Origin: Candidatus Poribacteria bacterium
GTDB lineage: Bacteria > Poribacteria > WGA-4E > WGA-3G
Direction: 5' to 3'
Assembly: GCA_026702755.1 (NCBI GenBank)
Contig: JAPPBX010000007.1
Location: 1-54,591, forward strand
Length of the DNA stretch: 54,591 nt
Position numbers and translations under genes: made by a program. Positions 51,439-54,591 of the stretch are shown here, one piece after another (position 1 is the stretch's first letter; every line of letters starts with the position of its first letter). The notes beneath the pieces are model-generated. The model ran no database searches. It had not been told where the DNA came from and saw only the letters and a program-made list of their open reading frames with translations.

Positions 51439-52224
51439 CTACCGAGTCGCTTGTGCTTTAATTTGGCTCCAAGTTGTCACCAGTTTCCCGCCGGGTTGAA
51501 CGTCTAACGTAACCAACATCCCATCCGCTATTAACTCGCTGATTTCCTTTTCGCTGAGGGCTCTGTCATAAAGCACGACCTCGTCAATAGTGCCGGTCAT
51601 CCAGTAGTTACCAATGTTGCACCCACCAATAAAAAGAAAATTATCGTGGTTGTCGGGTTTTGTGCCTGGCGACACTTGTGCATCGATGCCGCCATCAAGA
51701 TAGAATTTGAAGTCAGAACCGTCATAAGTGCCTGCCACATGATGCCATTCCCCATCCGTTGCCACGGTTTTGGCATCAAAGGATTTCCATCCGGAGTTCG
51801 TTGTGAAAGAGTAATGGATAACCCCGGTGTTAATATGCCCGAAGAGTCCGTAGTTTCTACCGGTCGGATTGCGGTTTTCTTTGGAAGCGATGATTTGCCA
51901 CGCGCCAGAGACTTTTGGGATATTTATCCATGCGGCAATTGTGAATTCTTCTAAGTCGAGAGCGTCATCATCATCGACCGTCACCATATCCGACCCTCCG
52001 AATTCCATTGCGCCATCAAATTTGCCTTTAACCCATTTCGGTTTGCCTTGTGCGATTTTTCCGTCCAATCCGTTCCCGGAGGAATCCTTAACGGCTTCCC
52101 CTTTGCCTTCATCCAGCAGCCATACACCGACAAGGCCGTCCGTATCCAATGCCATGACATGCGTTGCCATAAAATGTGTTAGCGCGAAAAGACTCAAGAC
52201 CAAAAATGTTAGTACTCTGCACAT
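51439..52224 (-). CDS. exported LamG-domain protein with the WG-LK tail
   Basis: 261 residues. Signal peptide (about 1-25, ending VMA), LamG domain (GVWLLDEGKGEAVKDSSG, 'WHHVAGTYDGSDFKFYLDG', 'MTGTIDEVVLYDRALSEKE') and a tail DVQPGGKLVTTWSQIK followed by six more residues. Here the G after W is Ser, showing that the position tolerates change. GGAGA precedes the ATG. It is upstream of the small gene and PhyH on the same strand. Expected outside the cytoplasm. Confidence 0.8.
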   Translation of the reverse strand: MCRVLTFLVLSLFALTHFMATHVMALDTDGLVGVWLLDEGKGEAVKDSSGNGLDGKIAQGKPKWVKGKFDGAMEFGGSDMVTVDDDDALDLEEFTIAAWINIPKVSGAWQIIASKENRNPTGRNYGLFGHINTGVIHYSFTTNSGWKSFDAKTVATDGEWHHVAGTYDGSDFKFYLDGGIDAQVSPGTKPDNHDNFLFIGGCNIGNYWMTGTIDEVVLYDRALSEKEISELIADGMLVTLDVQPGGKLVTTWSQIKAQATR

Positions 52225-52265
52225 AAGAAATTCTCCGTGTTATATTACTTATACACCAACGCAAC

Positions 52266-52286
52266 GGCGAGGATACAATCCTCGCC
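52266..52286 (+). repeat. REP-like hairpin family A, copy 6
   Basis: Arms GGCGAGGAT and ATCCTCGCC with loop ACA, followed by AGCAACGGTGAGG. It is between glgC and the LamG gene on the minus strand. Confidence 0.75.
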
Positions 52287-52311
52287 AGCAACGGTGAGGC
52301 GGTAAATAACC

Positions 52312-53595
52312 TTAGACGACGGTATCGGGAAGTATCGTTGCATCCTTTGGCACAATAACGATCCCGTCGCGAATGTAGTAGTTCTTACCATCGTAATTAT
52401 CAATTCCCTCTCGGTTGACAAGTACCGAATTATCACCGATACGCGCATTTTTGTCAATGATTGCATTCTGAATCAGGCACTTTTGACCTATGCCGATGTT
52501 AGGTATGCCTGCTCGTTTGCTCTCCGTCCCTGATTCATAGTAGTCCGCTCCCATGAGTACAGACTGGTAAATTCGACTGCCGTTGGAGATAACACTTCGG
52601 ATACCGACGATTGTCCTATCAATCTCGGAATCATCAATAATAGACCCTTCAGCAAGGATGGAGGAGCGAACACTACTGCTATTGACTTTTGTGCTCGGTA
52701 GATGTCGCCGGTTGGTATAAATGGGTGCCTGTTCATCGTAGAAATTGAACGCCGGGGCGGTATCAGTGAGTGCGATATTTGCTGAATAGAAAGAACGTAT
52801 CGTCCCAATATCCTCCCAATAGCCATCGAAAAAGTATGCGGAGACCGGACGCGTCTGAATACTTTTTGGGATAATATCCTTGCCGAAGTCTACGTTTGCG
52901 TCATCTTGAAGTACTTCTTGGAGGACTTCGCGGTTAAAGATATAAATTCCCATTGAGGCGATGTATTCCCTTCCGTGCGGTTCGATGCCCCGCGAGGTGA
53001 AAACTTCGGGGTCAACGCGTAGTCGCTGAAGTTCCTCCTCTGTTTGTGGCTTTTCAACGAAATCGACGATCCGTCCGTTTGCATCTGCTTGGAGAATGCC
53101 GAGTCCACTGGTGTCTTCTTTTTTTACCGGAATGACAGACACAGTGATAGCTGCATTAGATTCGGTGTGAACCTGCAGCATTTTTCGGTAATCCATCCGA
53201 TAGAGGTGGTCACCGGCAAGAATTAGAACATAGTCGTCTTTGAACCGTGGATTCAGAATGTACGGTTCATTGTGCTTGATGGCATCCGCTGTTCCTTGAT
53301 ACCACTCTTCGCCCATCAGCGTCTGTTGCGCTGCGAGGATTTGGACGAATCCGCGGCGGTATGTATCAAAGCGGTATGTCTGTGCAATATGTCGATTCAA
53401 GGAGACGGAGTTGAACTGGGTCAAGACATAGATTTTCTCCAGTCCTGAATGTAGGCAATTGCTAATCGGTATGTCCACGAGTCGAAATTTGCCTGCGATT
53501 GGGACACTCGGCTTCGCTCGGTCGCGTGTCAACGGAAATAAGCGGGTGCCGCGGCCGCCTCCAAGAATAACTGCAATAACGTTTCCGTTACTCAT
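52312..53595 (-). CDS. glgC: glucose-1-phosphate adenylyltransferase
   Basis: 427 residues, full length. The nucleotidyltransferase start GGGRGTRLFPLTRDRAKPSV (12-31), FRLVDIPISNCL with substrate-binding residues, 'AGDHLYRMDYRKM', and the C-terminal left-handed beta-helix with hexapeptide repeats (SSVRSSILAEGSIID) identify ADP-glucose pyrophosphorylase, the first committed step of glycogen synthesis. AAAGGAG precedes the ATG. The usual partner glgA is not in the window. Expected to be cytoplasmic and allosterically controlled. Confidence 0.95.
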   Translation of the reverse strand: MSNGNVIAVILGGGRGTRLFPLTRDRAKPSVPIAGKFRLVDIPISNCLHSGLEKIYVLTQFNSVSLNRHIAQTYRFDTYRRGFVQILAAQQTLMGEEWYQGTADAIKHNEPYILNPRFKDDYVLILAGDHLYRMDYRKMLQVHTESNAAITVSVIPVKKEDTSGLGILQADANGRIVDFVEKPQTEEELQRLRVDPEVFTSRGIEPHGREYIASMGIYIFNREVLQEVLQDDANVDFGKDIIPKSIQTRPVSAYFFDGYWEDIGTIRSFYSANIALTDTAPAFNFYDEQAPIYTNRRHLPSTKVNSSSVRSSILAEGSIIDDSEIDRTIVGIRSVISNGSRIYQSVLMGADYYESGTESKRAGIPNIGIGQKCLIQNAIIDKNARIGDNSVLVNREGIDNYDGKNYYIRDGIVIVPKDATILPDTVV

Positions 53596-53716
53596 AAACG
53601 TGCTCCTTTTAATAGTTATCGGTTCTTAGTTTTCAGTTAAGAGACTGTTTGGCAAAATCACCTGCGTCCGGCGAGCGCCAAGCGTACGTGAATTGTTACA
53701 GGAACTTCTCTTAACC

Positions 53717-53769
53717 TTAACCATCAACTCGACTCCGTTATAAATGTTAAAGCACGAGTTGATGGTTAA
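53717..53769. repeat. hairpin repeat with TTAACCATCAACTCG arms, copy 2
   Basis: Perfect 15-base arms at 53717-53731 and 53755-53769 with a 23-base loop. Arm sequence matches the copy at 8741-8800; loops differ. Flanking sequence forms an outer imperfect inverted repeat (GTTATCGGTT... / ...ACTGGTAACTAT). It lies between glgC and hisB. Confidence 0.7.
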
Positions 53770-53785
53770 AACTGACAACTGGTAA

Positions 53786-54373
53786 CTATAAACTTCCTTT
53801 GGTGGATAGGACACCGGTAATGTGTTCATCAAGGCGTGTAGCAACATGCAATGCTTTCGCCACTGCCTTAAAGATGGCTTCAATGATATGATGTTGATTT
53901 GTGCCGTAAGGGACGTTGATGTGTAAAGTTGTTCCGCTATGGTTGACAAACCCGTGAAAAAATTCTTCTGCAAGTTCGCTATCAAAATCGCCGACTTTTC
54001 CGTAATGAAGTGGTGTTTCAAAGTGGAGATAGGGGCGTCCGCAGACATCCAAGTCAACCTTAGCGAGGGATTCATACATTGGGACGCTGAAACTGCCGAA
54101 CCGGCGCATCCCTGCTTTGTCGAGTACTGCTTTTTGGAGGGCTTGTCCTAAACAGATACCGACATCTTCGGTGGTATGGTGTGCGTCCACATGTAAATCG
54201 CCTTTCGCTTCGACCGCTAAATCAAAGAAACCGTGTTTGGCAAAGAGTTCTAACATGTGATCTAAGAATCCGACCCCGGTATTGATATCAGAGGTTCCAG
54301 TCCCGTCAAGGTCGAGGCGGAGTCGGATACGGGTTTCTGCTGTTTCGCGGTTAATTTCTGCTGTTCTGTCCAT
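53786..54373 (-). CDS. hisB: imidazoleglycerol-phosphate dehydratase
   Basis: 195 residues, the normal size of monofunctional HisB. The metal/active-site motif HHTTED (65-70) and the second conserved region NQHHIIEAIFKA (near 158) are intact, with GVGFLDHM (33-40) at the N-terminal domain. It catalyses dehydration of imidazole glycerol phosphate in histidine synthesis. CAAGGGA precedes the ATG and a good promoter lies at 54492-54520. No other his genes are in view. Confidence 0.95.
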   Translation of the reverse strand: MDRTAEINRETAETRIRLRLDLDGTGTSDINTGVGFLDHMLELFAKHGFFDLAVEAKGDLHVDAHHTTEDVGICLGQALQKAVLDKAGMRRFGSFSVPMYESLAKVDLDVCGRPYLHFETPLHYGKVGDFDSELAEEFFHGFVNHSGTTLHINVPYGTNQHHIIEAIFKAVAKALHVATRLDEHITGVLSTKGSL

Positions 54374-54491
54374 GTTTTAATTGTCCCTTGCGGTTCGGTC
54401 AGGTTGGTGTTTTTGCTTGGGTATTTCTGCGGATTTTCCCAAGGATCTCACGTTCCTTCCCGTATATTCGCTTTCTACTTGCGTACTCTTA

Positions 54492-54520
54492 ATTATACAA
54501 TTAAAAATGGTTTGCAGCAA
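54492..54520 (-). promoter_or_regulatory. promoter of hisB
   Basis: TTGCTG at 54520-54515 and a perfect TATAAT at 54497-54492 on the minus strand, spacing 17. The transcript would start near 54485, with a leader of about 110 bases before the ATG at 54373. Confidence 0.65.
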
Positions 54521-54591
54521 CGCGAAAACATTAGTTTTAAGAAATTATCGGATTTCGCACTTTGTTTAGACGAGCCGGAGCGGTTTTATGA

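Overview
The window looks like a chromosomal segment of a Gram-negative, Candidatus Poribacteria-like bacterium. This rests on gene content only (no rRNA or marker gene is present): many LamG/jelly-roll exported proteins, phytanoyl-CoA dioxygenase-family enzymes, Gfo/Idh/MocA dehydrogenases, sugar-phosphate isomerases, a ceramidase-like hydrolase, and abundant short palindromic intergenic repeats. Base composition is moderate. Most genes have clear AGGAG-type ribosome sites, with some GTG and TTG starts. I saw no tRNA, rRNA, CRISPR array, transposase or prophage.

Layout. 1-3.4 kb: the tail of an unknown gene, a Cu/Zn superoxide dismutase-like lipoprotein with a large insertion, an acetoacetate decarboxylase-like protein and an SDR. 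3.4-11 kb: a single-chain restriction-modification enzyme, a polytopic membrane protein, a CBM9-like exported protein and a beta-class DNA methyltransferase with a degenerate HNH tail. 11-17.3 kb: five exported LamG/jelly-roll proteins (one with an in-frame stop), an SDR without its catalytic residues, and a PhyH dioxygenase. 17.4-24.6 kb: four near-identical Gfo/Idh/MocA paralogues interrupted by an Rpn-type nuclease module, plus a fifth divergent dehydrogenase. 24.7-31 kb: a HAD phosphatase, two orphan periplasmic binding proteins, a luciferase-like monooxygenase and a ceramidase-like protein. 31-35.3 kb: an ECF sigma factor fused through a membrane helix to a degenerate M16 peptidase domain, an intact M16 paralogue, and a membrane protein with glycine pentad repeats. 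35.7-45.9 kb: sugar isomerases, a barrel-type putative glycosidase, a ThDP decarboxylase, another Rpn-type nuclease, a DNA methyltransferase/kinase pair, a mannonate dehydratase-like protein and dtd. 46-50.2 kb: an envelope operon (small membrane protein, FnIII lipoprotein, outer-membrane barrel) and a GspC-like protein. 50.3-54.4 kb: a second LamG-to-PhyH pair, glgC and hisB.

How the genes fit together: most encode scavenging and intracellular processing of sugars, uronates and lipids, plus exported lectin-like proteins. Seven exported proteins of different folds end in the same short tail, K-[LI]-x-[TV]-[TVL]-W-[GS]-x-[LI]-K, which looks like a sorting or anchoring tag; I do not know a described system that uses it.

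The four most interesting items are this tail family, the Rpn nuclease with an internal start plus a separate copy of its C-terminal domain, the sigma factor/M16 pseudopeptidase fusion beside an intact M16 protein, and the interrupted superoxide dismutase.
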